Assembly: GCF_003971255.1 (NCBI RefSeq)
Contig: NZ_CP034660.1
Coordinates: 1,302,001 to 1,366,000, forward strand
Direction of reading: 5' to 3'
DNA length: 64,000 nucleotides
DNA from: Colwellia sp. Arc7-635
GTDB taxonomy: Bacteria > Pseudomonadota > Gammaproteobacteria > Enterobacterales > Alteromonadaceae
Shown piece by piece: positions 21,692 to 32,800 of this stretch. The stretch's first letter is position 1. Every line of letters starts with the position of its first letter. The position numbers and the translations under genes were made by a program. The notes below the pieces were generated by a model. That model saw nothing but the letters and a program-made list of their open reading frames with translations, searched no databases and was not told the DNA's origin.

Positions 21692-24121
21692 TTATGGGTT
21701 GTACGTCACATCTAAACTGATACCGCTTGCTGCAGAATAGCCATAGATGCCTATGTGCCATGTATCTGCAATAGGATTAGCTATTGGACATGACTCAGTA
21801 TTACCTGTTTTAAAAGGGCGACAGTCATAAGCTGATGATGTTGGTTGTGCGCCGCGGCGAATATACATGTCTGCATCACCTGTGCCACCACTCATATTAA
21901 AATCGAGTGTTGTCATGTTAGCAGGTACGTCAATTGTGTAATAAGTCCATGCGCGACGAGCGACAGTAATATCTGTAATTGAAGCACTGCCGCCAACAGC
22001 ACCACCGCCACCACCAGTTGAGCCTTCAGTGAAGTCAGCTGTTAAGTTAACGCCAGTAAACGTTGAATAACCGATCACTTTCACATGGTAAGTACCTGCT
22101 TGTGCAGTAGCAATTGGACAAGATTCAGCATTACCACCTTTATATGGACGACAATCATAGCTAGTTGATGTTGGAGCTGAGCCAAACTTCACATAAAGAT
22201 CAGCATCGCCAGTACCACCGGCCATTGTAAAGCTTAAATCTGCTGCGCCAGCAGGCACTTCCATCGTAAAGCTTAACTCCTGTGCAGCAGCACCAGCTAA
22301 GTTGGTTTTAGTTATGCCATTTTCTAAGACATTGCTACCGCCTGTTGGTGGTGTCGTAGTACCACCGCCATCGCCACAACTTGCGGCTAACGCGTCTGAA
22401 GCTGCTTTTGCTTGTACCAAGCCATAACCAGTTTTGTCATCACGACCCGCTACATCTAAATCAATTGCAGTCGATTTTAAAGCATTACGTACTTCTGTTG
22501 CGCTACAGTCAGGATTATTGCTCCAAACAATTGCAGCTACACCTGTTACATGTGGTGTCGCCATTGAAGTACCGTTGTAATAGGCATAGTCTTGATTACC
22601 AACAACGTTTAAGTTTGCATTTGTACCTAGTTGCCCCATAAGTTGTAAACCTAATGCACGATTTACCGATACGGTCGGTACCGTAACATCAGTGTTAGCA
22701 TCAACTAAAAATGGATTTTGTAGACCAGGACGCGCGCTATTACTATAAACAATAACACCTGAAGCGCCTGCATCGGCACAGGCTTTAGCTGGGTTTATTT
22801 CTGGGTAGTTACTACCTTTTTGATTGTCGTTACGTTCAGCTAAACAAATATTGCCCGAAACGTTTGAACAACTGTAGCTGCTACCTGAAAGAGTACAAGC
22901 AGATAACACCCCGTTAGCTGAGCTGTTTACATTACTTACCGTAAAGCTGCCGCCACTTTCAATATAATGAGTTTGTGGTACAACTTCATCATTACCGTAA
23001 GAAGTCGAGCCAAGAGTGATGTAACCTAAGCGACCATCACCAGCCACTGTTGACAATATAGCTTCACCAGGAGCAGATATTTCAACTTGTGAAGTATACT
23101 GAGAAAACTCAGCATGTTGACGACCTTGATCTAGTGCACCTACTGCCATAACAGAATCATAAGAGGCAGGGTAAGACAATGTTGAGTCACCGTCATTACC
23201 AGAAGCAGCTATGAGTAAAACGCCAGCATCTGCAGCTGCTTGTAATGAATTACGCTCAGCGTTACTTGAACCAGCACCGCCTAAACTCATGTTGATCACT
23301 TTTGCACCGTTATCTACACAAGTGTCAACCGCATCAATTAATTCGCCAGTGTAACCCCAACCAGCAGCATTAAAAACTTTCACAATGTGTAGGTTAACGT
23401 TGGTGTTAGGCATAATACCAACAACACCTTCTGAGTTGTTTACTGCCGCAATAGTACCTGCCACATGAGTACCGTGAGAACCGCCATTTTGATACCAGTT
23501 GCCAGTACCTGAGTTGTTTGTGCCAGATGCATTGTTAGCATTTAAATCTGGGTTGGCGCGTTCATAGCCTGAGTCAATAATACACACGGTCATATTAGCC
23601 GCATCATTATCGCTAAGAAGATCTGATTGAGTATCAGCAATACCCCAAGGTTGATTTTGTGCCATTAAATAGCGTTTATAGTCTGGTTCAGCAAATTCAA
23701 CATCAGCATGGCTATTAAGTTCTAATACCATAGCCTTTACGTCATTAATGTGTTTTTGTTTGCCCAGAGAAATAACATGACGACCATTTTTAAGTTTTTT
23801 CAAATGCTTTAAGCTGTTGCCTGCTTTTTTCGCTAAACCATTAGGCATTGCCTTTTCTGAGGCAAAGTTACTTAATGCTTGTGCTTCAAAGCCACTCTTA
23901 TATTTAACAAGAATACGGTCAGTAAAGTCATGACTCTTGAATTTTTGTTCTTCACGCCACTGGCTAAAATCAGCATTTACTGCCGTCATAGAGTCATTAG
24001 CACTAATAAGTATCGGCTGTATTACATCAGCTGTTTCGAGTGTTTGAGCGTTGGCTACATTGCTGGCAGCCATAATAGAAAGTGTTAATGCACTTAAACC
24101 TAGTATTTTCTTATTTCTCAT
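21692..24121 (-). CDS. Secreted S8 (subtilisin-like) peptidase with PA insert and two PPC domains
   Basis: An 809-aa extracellular protease. The signal peptide is about residues 1-26 (ends NVANA), and the propeptide (I9-like) runs to about 150. The catalytic triad is D183 (VCIIDSGYE), H216 (SHGTHVAGT) and S519 (NGTSMATPHV). A protease-associated domain is inserted at about 380-505. Two pre-peptidase C-terminal domains follow (about 605-700 and 715-805), each with GGTGDADxY and a paired-Cys CRP..ESCP motif. The ATG was chosen because a signal peptide begins there, with GGAG upstream; the frame stays open 123 bp further. A terminator follows. Confidence 0.94.
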   Translation of the reverse strand: MRNKKILGLSALTLSIMAASNVANAQTLETADVIQPILISANDSMTAVNADFSQWREEQKFKSHDFTDRILVKYKSGFEAQALSNFASEKAMPNGLAKKAGNSLKHLKKLKNGRHVISLGKQKHINDVKAMVLELNSHADVEFAEPDYKRYLMAQNQPWGIADTQSDLLSDNDAANMTVCIIDSGYERANPDLNANNASGTNNSGTGNWYQNGGSHGTHVAGTIAAVNNSEGVVGIMPNTNVNLHIVKVFNAAGWGYTGELIDAVDTCVDNGAKVINMSLGGAGSSNAERNSLQAAADAGVLLIAASGNDGDSTLSYPASYDSVMAVGALDQGRQHAEFSQYTSQVEISAPGEAILSTVAGDGRLGYITLGSTSYGNDEVVPQTHYIESGGSFTVSNVNSSANGVLSACTLSGSSYSCSNVSGNICLAERNDNQKGSNYPEINPAKACADAGASGVIVYSNSARPGLQNPFLVDANTDVTVPTVSVNRALGLQLMGQLGTNANLNVVGNQDYAYYNGTSMATPHVTGVAAIVWSNNPDCSATEVRNALKSTAIDLDVAGRDDKTGYGLVQAKAASDALAASCGDGGGTTTPPTGGSNVLENGITKTNLAGAAAQELSFTMEVPAGAADLSFTMAGGTGDADLYVKFGSAPTSTSYDCRPYKGGNAESCPIATAQAGTYHVKVIGYSTFTGVNLTADFTEGSTGGGGGAVGGSASITDITVARRAWTYYTIDVPANMTTLDFNMSGGTGDADMYIRRGAQPTSSAYDCRPFKTGNTESCPIANPIADTWHIGIYGYSAASGISLDVTYNP

Positions 24122-24661
24122 CTGAATGGAACTCCAGTTTTTTGTTTTACGCTGAATTAAGCAAAAGAATGCCGCATTGGACGTATTATTTTTATCGTTG
24201 GATGATTTGTCATCGGTATTAAGCTTGTCTTTTTTAATAGCCACTTAATAGTAATTTACAGACTTTTTTTAGAAAAAATGCGACAAGTATAAATATTGAT
24301 ATATTTATTATCTATTTGTTTTACAATGTTATTTTTTGTTTTTGTCGTTCTGGTTCGAAAAAATGTCGCTATTGTACTAGGTGTGTTTAAATTAACTGTT
24401 ACCATCAAATTTATTCTTAGGTTGAGATGTTATTCACCTAATTAGTAAGGGTAGTAGTAACAGAACAGGTCGTCATGGATAGTCATGACACTAGCAATTT
24501 TATTTTGTTAATAGGCACTCGTTAAATGCTATTTTATTGGGTATGAAATAAGAGCAAGCTATTGAAACACTCTTGTATCAAATAATAATTTTAATGTTTT
24601 TCTAACGATAGTTACCACCGCAAGACTTAAAAGTCATTGGCTGGTGTGATAATGTTTATGT

Positions 24662-24687
24662 AGCATTTCGACTAAATTCGAGATGCT
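24662..24687 (+). other. Hairpin in the intergenic region between the two subtilase genes
   Basis: 10-bp arms AGCATTTCGA/TCGAGATGCT with one wobble and a 6-nt loop, in the 700-bp gap between the divergent peptidase genes. There is no T-tract. It may be an operator or leader structure. The rest of 24122-24823 shows only AT-rich DNA. Confidence 0.4.
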
Positions 24688-24823
24688 CTTTGTGATTGGT
24701 AAAACTCGTTAATAACGGCTAGATAATCGGGCCATCATTGTAACGAATGCAATCATATGAAGTTATTCACCCTAATGTTTTTAAAATAATTTAAAAAGAT
24801 GTCATGGGCAAAGGGGATATGAA

Positions 24824-26539
24824 ATGTTGTTTACTTCAATAAAAAGAAATATAAAACCACTCTCGATAGTTTCACTCGTAATTTCGACAGTTGTGTTAAT
24901 GGGATTTAGTTCAGTTGCAGAAAACGATAAGGAGATGAACTCTTATATTATTAGCGCAAAAAACCTTGTTGTACTAAAAGATAACTTGAAAAAAATGGGC
25001 GTAAAACCTAGCCATGAATTAACAATCATTGATTCGGTTGCCGTTGAATTAACCGCTGAACAATTAGCACAACTGAAAGAAAAGCAAACGATTAAAGTTA
25101 CCACTAACCACAAAGTAAAACTAAGCGGAATAGGTGGAAGACAGCGTCAATGGCAGCCTAAATCTGTTGTTACTGAGCAAGTAGATGCTACATATGTGCA
25201 CAATACAGGTAACTTTGGTGGCGGTGTTACTATTGGTTTTTTAGATACCGGACTAGAGCAATTACCAGGTCTTTCATCTGATCTTTACGGTCAAGATAAA
25301 GCATGGGGTACTTATGATGCCATTAACGATATCGTCAGTAATTATGGCAAGGAAGAAAGCGGGCATGGGACACATGTCGCCAGTATTGCTGTAAATAGTG
25401 ACTATGACAGTAATGGTCAGATATATGGCGTTGCACCTAATGCCGCGCATGTAGGCATAAAAGCTTTTGACGCAGAAGGAAAAGCAACTTATGCCGACGT
25501 TATTCGTGGAATAGGTTGGGCACTGCAAGTTAAAGAACAAATTAATTTACGTGTGTTAAATATGTCGTTTAGTGGTCCTGTTCGTTCTAATTACTGGGAC
25601 GATCCGTTAAACAAAGCGGTAATGAAAGCGTGGCAAGCCGGTATTGTTGTTGTGGCTTCTGCAGGTAATAGTGGACCAGATCCCATGACAATTGGGGTCC
25701 CTGGAAATGTTCCTTATATTATTACCGTCGGTGCAATGACCGATGACTATACAGCATTCAATTATTCTGACGATAAAGTAGCAAGTTTCAGTGGTGCAGG
25801 CCCTACAGCGGAAGGCTTTGTCAAACCTGATGTTATTGCACCAGGCGGACATATTTCAGGCTTAATGGCTTTTGATTCTAAAATTGCTGCAGATCACCCT
25901 GAGTTTCATGACGGCGGTCGTTATTTTGAAATGTCAGGTACCTCCCAAGCGGCGGCAGTAGTATCAGGTGTTGTTGCATTATTATTGACAGATAACCCTG
26001 CATTAACACCTGATCAAGTTAAGTGTAAGTTATTAGCAAGTTCTTATAGTGCGAATAATGAAGATGGTAGTAACAGATATAGTGTATTTCAACAAGGTGC
26101 TGGGCTAGTTAGTGCTTATTATGCAATAGAGAGCCAGGCAAATAATTGTGCTAATAGTAATTTAGATATCGCGAAGGATCTAAATGACGAAGAGCATTAC
26201 TCAGGGCCATCAAATATTAATGAAGACGGTAGCTTTTATGTGGAAGGTTTAGGTCAAGAATATGTTTGGGACGTAAACGATAGTAGTTTTGTTGGCGATG
26301 CTATGCTTTGGAGAACTTCGTTAGAACACTATGACGCATGGCAAGATACGGCAACAACTGATGGTATGTTGTGGAGAACAGGCTTTGAAACTGATGCTAT
26401 GTTGTGGAGAACAGGTTTTGGTACTGATGGCATGCTTTGGAGAACGGGTTTTGGTATCGATGGCATGTTATGGAGAACCAGTTTCGAGGCAAGCTCAATG
26501 GCTCCTATTAGTGTGAACAATTGGGTTGACCCACAATAA
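24824..26539 (+). CDS. S8 peptidase with C-terminal MLWRT tandem repeats
   Basis: A 571-aa secreted subtilase. The N-terminal hydrophobic segment is about residues 12-30, with an inhibitor-like propeptide to about 110. The triad is D141 (GFLDTGLE), H181 (SGHGTHVAS) and S374 (MSGTSQAAA); Gln replaces the more usual Met after GTS. After the catalytic domain (to about 440) come an acidic linker and five copies of D(A/G)MLWRT(G/S)(F/L)(E/G) starting at residues 492, 513, 524, 535 and 546. The last four are in an exact 11-residue rhythm. No known sorting signal is recognised in the tail. AAGGGG lies upstream of the ATG. It precedes two large sensor genes. Confidence 0.92.
   Translation: MLFTSIKRNIKPLSIVSLVISTVVLMGFSSVAENDKEMNSYIISAKNLVVLKDNLKKMGVKPSHELTIIDSVAVELTAEQLAQLKEKQTIKVTTNHKVKLSGIGGRQRQWQPKSVVTEQVDATYVHNTGNFGGGVTIGFLDTGLEQLPGLSSDLYGQDKAWGTYDAINDIVSNYGKEESGHGTHVASIAVNSDYDSNGQIYGVAPNAAHVGIKAFDAEGKATYADVIRGIGWALQVKEQINLRVLNMSFSGPVRSNYWDDPLNKAVMKAWQAGIVVVASAGNSGPDPMTIGVPGNVPYIITVGAMTDDYTAFNYSDDKVASFSGAGPTAEGFVKPDVIAPGGHISGLMAFDSKIAADHPEFHDGGRYFEMSGTSQAAAVVSGVVALLLTDNPALTPDQVKCKLLASSYSANNEDGSNRYSVFQQGAGLVSAYYAIESQANNCANSNLDIAKDLNDEEHYSGPSNINEDGSFYVEGLGQEYVWDVNDSSFVGDAMLWRTSLEHYDAWQDTATTDGMLWRTGFETDAMLWRTGFGTDGMLWRTGFGIDGMLWRTSFEASSMAPISVNNWVDPQ
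26297..26488 (+). repeat. 33-bp coding tandem repeats (MLWRT units)
   Basis: Five related units encode the MLWRT motif, four of them in direct 33-bp periodicity. Synonymous differences between units (ATGCTTTGG, ATGTTGTGG, ATGTTATGG) show that the peptide, rather than the DNA alone, has been kept. Confidence 0.85.
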
Positions 26540-26557
26540 TTAATAATAGACTCATAA

Positions 26558-26602
26558 GAAAACCACCGCTATTAGGCAAAATGTTTAATGTGGTGGTTTT
26601 TT
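26558..26602 (+). terminator. Terminator after the MLWRT peptidase gene
   Basis: AAAACCACC and GGTGGTTTTTT form a 9-bp stem with a 24-nt loop and a T-run. It separates the peptidase from the sensor gene that follows 60 bp later, though read-through is possible. Confidence 0.7.
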
Positions 26603-26661
26603 CATATAGGTAAGTAAATACTTTATTGACCTTAAAATTATACGAAGTGATATATCAAACT

Positions 26662-29600
26662 GTGAAGAAAACACTATTACTACTGCTAGTATTCGGTTGC
26701 TTTGCTACCTTTGCTAAAGAAGTGAAGCTATTTAAAAGCTTTGGCATTGATAATCCTATGTCATATAAATTTGTCTTGACGATTGCACAAGATAAAAATG
26801 GTTTTATGTGGTTTGGTGGTCAAGAAGGATTACATCGATATGATGGTCATCAGCTACTTAGTTTTTATAACTCTACATCCGTTAATAATTCATTAAGTTC
26901 AAATGTTATTAGTCGGATCATTATCGACAGCCAACAAAGGCTTTGGATTGGTACTCGTGGAGGTGGTCTCAATCTTTATCAGCCAGAATCTAAAAGCTTT
27001 AGGCACTTAACTACTAAGTCAAAACAAGCACAAATTGGTAACGATGGCATAAATACCTTGTTTGAAGATAGCGAAGGTAAAATATGGATTGGAACAGAAA
27101 ATGGCTTAAATATTTTAACTATCACTGGTGAAACTTGGGAAGTAGTGCAAATAAAGCAAAAATTAGGGAGTGAATTTAGCTTATCCCATAACACGGTATA
27201 TTCGATTGTTGAAACTGAAACTAATGAGATCTGGGTAGGAACTAACGGTGGTGGTATTTCAGTTTTTGATTTAATGGGGAGTTTTAAGCGCGTCATAAAG
27301 TATGCTCCCAACAAAAATGATAGTTATGTTAATAAATTTGTTAATGCACTTTTTAAAGACAAACAAGGAAATATTTGGATTGGAACGGTTGATAATGGAT
27401 TATTAAAATTTACAGAGGACGAAAGTAGTATCTCTCATTTTAAGTTTGATGTTGATAATGATAAGTCGATTAGTAGCAATACTATACATAACGTCTACCA
27501 AGATTTAAGTGATAATATTTGGATAGCAACGGATAATGGATTGTCAATTTATGATAATCAAACTAATCAATTTGAAAGGTTTAATTACTCGGCGAGTAAT
27601 CCCTATAGTGTCAGCAGTAACTACATTATGAATTTTTTTGAAGATCAGAATGGTTTAATGTGGGTTGGAACTATTAACGGCTTAAATCGTTGGGATCCTA
27701 ATATGACAACATTCCGTCAATATACCGCTAGAGAATATCCCGCATTAGATCGACCTAACATAACAAGCTTTTCGCAAGCATCCTTAGATAGTATATTTTT
27801 TAGTGCCTACAATGGGCGTATATATCAATTATCGACTAGCCTCGATGAAGTGAAAAAGCTTGATTTAGGAGGTTTTTTTGATAATTTACGTGTAATGGCA
27901 TTGTTTTATGATAATAACTCACTCTGGGTTGGTACAAGAGCTTCGGGTCTATATCACGTTGATCTGAAAACAAAAAAAATCGATATATACAAGCATGATA
28001 GCACTGATGAATTTTCAATATCAGCCAACAGTGTTACTGATATTATTAAGGATATAAATGGTCACTTATGGATATCTACTTTTCAAAATGGGCTGAATAG
28101 ATTAAATTCAAATGGCGACTTTACTCGCTATGTCAGTGATAAAAACAATCCAGAATTGGGCCCTAATAACAATGCAATACTGCACCTCTTAGAAGATGAG
28201 CAAGGCATAATATGGATAGCAAACTATGGCGGTGGATTGAGTCGATTTGATCCAAAAGTAGAAACTTTTAAACATATTGTAAATGATAAAGCCGATCCAA
28301 CTAGTCTATCGAGTGATCTTTCTTGGTATCTTCTTCTAGATAACGATAAAAATCTCTGGGTAAGCACGCAAGCCGCAGGGCTTAACGTATTGTCTTATAA
28401 GGATAGGATTGAACAAAGTTACAATTTCAAACGTATTGATACTAATGATGGAATGAAAAGTCAGACTGTTTATGGCATGACGCAAGACAGGTTTGATGAC
28501 ATATGGCTAAGTACAAATCAAGGGATTACACGATACTCCGTTGACAACAAGAGCTTTAAACATTTTGATCTAAGCCATGGTTTAGTGGATTTAGACTACT
28601 CTCATGGGGCCATTTTTAATAGTTTGGACAATGTTATTTATTTTGGCGCTGGTAAAGGAGTTACAAGTATTCAGCCAGATAGTAACCAAGATAAAATTAG
28701 TCCGATCCCAGTACGACTCACTAATGTCTTTAAATTGAATGAACCCATGGTCTTTTCATCGGCATTAACCGATATTAAAAATTTAGAACTAAGCTATAGT
28801 GATCAACTAATCACTTTTGAATATGTAGGGTTAAATTATGCTAATCCAGAGTCTACCGAGTATAAGTATCGCCTACTTGGCTTTGATCAAGAGTGGTTAG
28901 ATGCAGGAAAATCTCGCCGTGCTACTTATACCAACTTACCCGCTGGAAAATTTCAATTGCAAATTAAAGCGGGTAATAGTGATGACGTTTGGAGTGACCC
29001 AGGCCTTACGCTAGACATCACTGTTAACCCTGCACCTTGGAATACGTGGTGGTCTTATATTTTATACACCCTGGCGGTGGCATTGTTATTGCTGTTTTAT
29101 TCTCGCTTTCTTAATCGTAAATTAGTTATTGAACAACAGCAAAAAATTTATTTAGAACAACAAGTTCATGAGAAAACTGAAAAATTTAAATCGAAAAATT
29201 TAGAGTTAGCACAGGCCAATAAGCAGTTAGAAAAAGCGGCTATCGTTGATAAAGTTACCGGAGTAAAAAGTCGACGTTATCTCGATATTTATATCGAACA
29301 AACCAGTCAATTAATGAATCAAATGCATCAAAATTTATTACCGGTGCAAAGAGAACTACTACCACGACTTTATATTTTGATGGTGCAGCTAAAGTGCGAT
29401 ACCGAGATAAGTAATAGCCAACTCATCAATGTCACAGACTTGTTGCTTTATAGTCGAAATAACGACGACCTTGTTATACGTTGGTCACCTGATGCTTTTG
29501 CTGTTATTGGCTATGAAAAGGCGAATAACGCAAATGAGTTGGCAGCACGTTTATCTGGTCGATTAAAAAATGTGGTTGATGAAACAACGTCGACCAATAT

Positions 29601-29829
29601 AGCCTATTCGTTTTTTCCTTTTAATCGAGAAAATCCTTTAGATTTAACATGGGATCAAATCAGTGTGCTAATTGAACAAGCCTTGAGCTTTACGCATGAA
29701 AATAAGCAGCTTTCTTGGTTAGGGCTATGTGGGCCGAAATCGAATACTTTTGATTACTTACAGCTCATGAAACAGCGTAGCCTAGCTAATTTAAAGGAGC
29801 AGGTTGTGGTCAAATCAGGCTTAGCTTAA
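26662..29829 (+). CDS. Two-component-regulator propeller sensor with degenerate GGDEF
   Basis: About 1055 aa, membrane-anchored. The signal segment is MKKTLLLLLVFGCFATFA. Some fourteen Reg_prop units with repeated IWIGT, LWVGT and GGGL motifs form two seven-bladed propellers to about residue 680. A Y_Y_Y domain follows (YKYRLLGFDQEWLDAG), then one transmembrane helix (WWSYILYTLAVALLLLFYSR), a coiled coil, and a GGDEF-like domain beginning DKVTGVKSRRYLD whose active site reads WSPDAF in place of GGDEF. Catalysis is therefore unlikely; it probably relays the signal by contact. The GTG before KKTLLLL gives the best signal peptide. Translation could start up to 36 bp earlier at TTG. It ends 9 bp inside the convergent kinase gene. 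Confidence 0.88.
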   Translation: MKKTLLLLLVFGCFATFAKEVKLFKSFGIDNPMSYKFVLTIAQDKNGFMWFGGQEGLHRYDGHQLLSFYNSTSVNNSLSSNVISRIIIDSQQRLWIGTRGGGLNLYQPESKSFRHLTTKSKQAQIGNDGINTLFEDSEGKIWIGTENGLNILTITGETWEVVQIKQKLGSEFSLSHNTVYSIVETETNEIWVGTNGGGISVFDLMGSFKRVIKYAPNKNDSYVNKFVNALFKDKQGNIWIGTVDNGLLKFTEDESSISHFKFDVDNDKSISSNTIHNVYQDLSDNIWIATDNGLSIYDNQTNQFERFNYSASNPYSVSSNYIMNFFEDQNGLMWVGTINGLNRWDPNMTTFRQYTAREYPALDRPNITSFSQASLDSIFFSAYNGRIYQLSTSLDEVKKLDLGGFFDNLRVMALFYDNNSLWVGTRASGLYHVDLKTKKIDIYKHDSTDEFSISANSVTDIIKDINGHLWISTFQNGLNRLNSNGDFTRYVSDKNNPELGPNNNAILHLLEDEQGIIWIANYGGGLSRFDPKVETFKHIVNDKADPTSLSSDLSWYLLLDNDKNLWVSTQAAGLNVLSYKDRIEQSYNFKRIDTNDGMKSQTVYGMTQDRFDDIWLSTNQGITRYSVDNKSFKHFDLSHGLVDLDYSHGAIFNSLDNVIYFGAGKGVTSIQPDSNQDKISPIPVRLTNVFKLNEPMVFSSALTDIKNLELSYSDQLITFEYVGLNYANPESTEYKYRLLGFDQEWLDAGKSRRATYTNLPAGKFQLQIKAGNSDDVWSDPGLTLDITVNPAPWNTWWSYILYTLAVALLLLFYSRFLNRKLVIEQQQKIYLEQQVHEKTEKFKSKNLELAQANKQLEKAAIVDKVTGVKSRRYLDIYIEQTSQLMNQMHQNLLPVQRELLPRLYILMVQLKCDTEISNSQLINVTDLLLYSRNNDDLVIRWSPDAFAVIGYEKANNANELAARLSGRLKNVVDETTSTNIAYSFFPFNRENPLDLTWDQISVLIEQALSFTHENKQLSWLGLCGPKSNTFDYLQLMKQRSLANLKEQVVVKSGLA

Positions 29830-32800
29830 TGGTCGTTGATTTTTCTGTTGCTGTTGTTGGTATTGCTTTGGTGTGCAGCTAAACATTTCTTTAAAGCAGC
29901 GTCCAAAATAAGTTTGTGAAGAGAACCCTACATCGAGTGCTATTCGGCCAATTTGTGAGCCATTTTGTAATAGCACTTTTGCTTTTTTAAGGCGAAATTC
30001 TTTAATGAAGTTATTCGGTGTTATCCCCGTTAATGCTTTAATTTTTCGCTGTAACTGTCGTTCGCTCATCGCCATTTTTGCTGCTAATTGAACAATATCT
30101 AAATCAGTATTGATATAAACCTCAGCAGTAACTGTTTCTAATTTTTCTAAAAACTTATTATCAAGAGTGACATCATCAGCGGAGCTGTGCGACAGTTCTG
30201 CGGCATTGTCGAAACTGGTGTTTTTTCTATTTATCTGTAAATCAGCATTGAGTTTATTCAAGTAGCGTTTTTGTAGCTTTTCTCTATTACTAATTAAGTT
30301 ACTAATCCTTGTGAGCAGCTCTTGATGGTTGAAGGGCTTACTCAAATATTCGTCTGCTTGTAAATGCAAACCATGCAGGCGGCTGTCTAAGTCCGAACGA
30401 GCGGTTAATAAAATTACCGGTATATGGGAGGTTAACTCATGGCTTTTAAGTTGCTTTAATACCGCAAAACCGTCAATGCCAGTCAGCATAATATCGCAAA
30501 TAATAACATCAGGAATGTATTCTTGAGCCAGTGTCAAACCCAATTCGCCACTACCTGCTAATAAGCTATGATGGTGTTGCTCAATAACTTGTTTAATATG
30601 ATTTTGCATATCTAAGTTGTCTTCTATCACTAACACAACCTTCTGACTATGATGCCTAATATCTTTGACTGGATTGTGCGGTTCCATTAATAAGGAGGCA
30701 ACTTCAGATTGAGAGATCCCTGTCGGTGCTAACTTTTCAGCGGATATCGCTGGCGCGCAAGGAATGATCAGCGAGAACTTACTACCCTTATTGTATTCAC
30801 TAAAGACATTAATTTGCCAATTATGGGCTTTAACCAGTTCATTAACTAAAGATAGACCAATACCAACACCGAATACGCCTTGGTTTTTTTCATCATCTGC
30901 ACGTTGAAAACGTTCGAAAATTTTACTTTGCGATGCGCTGTCTATGCCTATTCCGGTATCGATAATGTCTAAAGTAAAATTATCACTGTCGCTATGCGCA
31001 ATGACCTGAATACTGCCACCCGCTGGTGTGTATTTAATCGCATTAGCAATGAGGTTAAATATTATCTTTTCAAATGCTTGGGCGTCACAATCTAACCAAA
31101 GATTATCTGGAATTTCACAAGTTAATGACAACTTATTCTGTGTAGCTAAACGCATAAATGAATCAGCAGGCATCGACATCAGAGTTTTTAATCGATAGGT
31201 TGCTAGCGTTAGTTGCGGATTGTCTGATAAGCGAGAAAGCTCTAGTAACTGTTCAACCATACGAACTAATCGTAAACCATTGCGTTTTGCGGTTTTGAGT
31301 TCTTTACCTTCTTCTTCTGTTTGAGCTTTTACAAGGTAGCGATCTAAAATGCCATTGATGATGGTCAATGGGGTTCTAAATTCATGGGAAATGTTAGCGA
31401 TAAACTTATCTTTTAAGTCTAAAGCTTGTTGTTCTGCAAGCTTTCTAGCGGTGAGATTAATAAAGGTAATGACCACCAAAGGTTGCTCTTCTCTTTCTGC
31501 CCATTGTAACTCTGCTTGTACAGGAAATTGAGTACCATCTTTTCGCGTTGCCATGCACTCAATGGAAATACCCGTGTCTTTACGCTGTAAGGTATACACA
31601 TTACTTTTAAAGTCAAAAAAGTAATGCATTTGGTCATCAGAAGAAAAGAAATCACTCACACGTGTCGCAATAATTTCCCGTTCAAGGCATTGAAAAAGTT
31701 GTACTGCTGCAGGGTTAGCAGACAGTACTGTGCCGTCAATACTGGTGGTTAATATGGCATTGCTCGAGACATTAACAATCGCTTTGTCTTCACTATTGAT
31801 CATCGCATTAGTGAGTACCTGATTTATTTTTCTTAGTTCTTGCTGCGCTGAATTTTGTGAATCTATTTGCTGTTGCTTTTTTTGTTCTAAATTATTTTTA
31901 CGATAAATAATTGTTGTTAATAACGTTAAGGAAATACCGAGCCAAGTGGTAATTAGTATGGATTGTAAATGCGATTTAATATTGTAATGAAGGTTAAATT
32001 CTATGCCAGCCAAATGAATAAGTATTGAGCAAGATATTAATGAAATTAAGTAAAGTTCAGGTGTCGAAGAGCAAGGAGCTTTTGCAGAGGGCTCTGACGG
32101 TTTTAACGAGTAATAAGCAGCAGTAATCAGTGCACAATAGGGAGTAAGTGCTAGCAGAGTTAATAAATAAGGAGGCAAGGATATTGAGAACCAATTATTG
32201 AGATAATCAATGCTATTGCCTAATAACATTGCGCCGGCGGCAATCGCAAGCATGTTATATATTCGACACCAAAACTGACCCTGGCATTGGTATCTATTCG
32301 TTGCGAGTCTAATAAAAATTAGTGCCGATATCAGTAAATGAAATAACTGTGATGAAGCTATTTTATCTTCAATATTATTGGCAAATTCAATCGGGAGTAG
32401 CACTAAGTAACTAAAGCTTATCAGCGTAAAAAATATGGCGGCAGTTCTGCTGCTCACATGTCGGTTTGTACTTGTCTCATTAACATGGGGTTTGGTTTCT
32501 ATGGCCAATAAAACAAAGAAATAACTACAAAGAGTGAAAAAGTCATGTAGTAGTAAATTGCTATTAATGAGATTAAAGCTGAATGATAAATTTGATATAA
32601 GTGATGACAATAACGCCAAGGTAATAAATTGCCAAAATAGCTTTAGTTCACGTACTTTTATACGTAAATAGCTAAGGGTAATAAAACCAATACTTAATAG
32701 CTGTAAAAGTAATAATGGCCCATTTTCAAGCCAACTTGAGCTAAAGGAGAAAATATCATTTATTAAGAAATAAGGTAATAAGGTTAAAATTATACTAATA

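Noticed and set aside
26331-26516. Overlapping frames encoding repeated MLCCGEQ/MPSIPKP peptides
   Set aside because: By-products of the 33-bp repeats; the MLWRT frame belongs to an intact peptidase.
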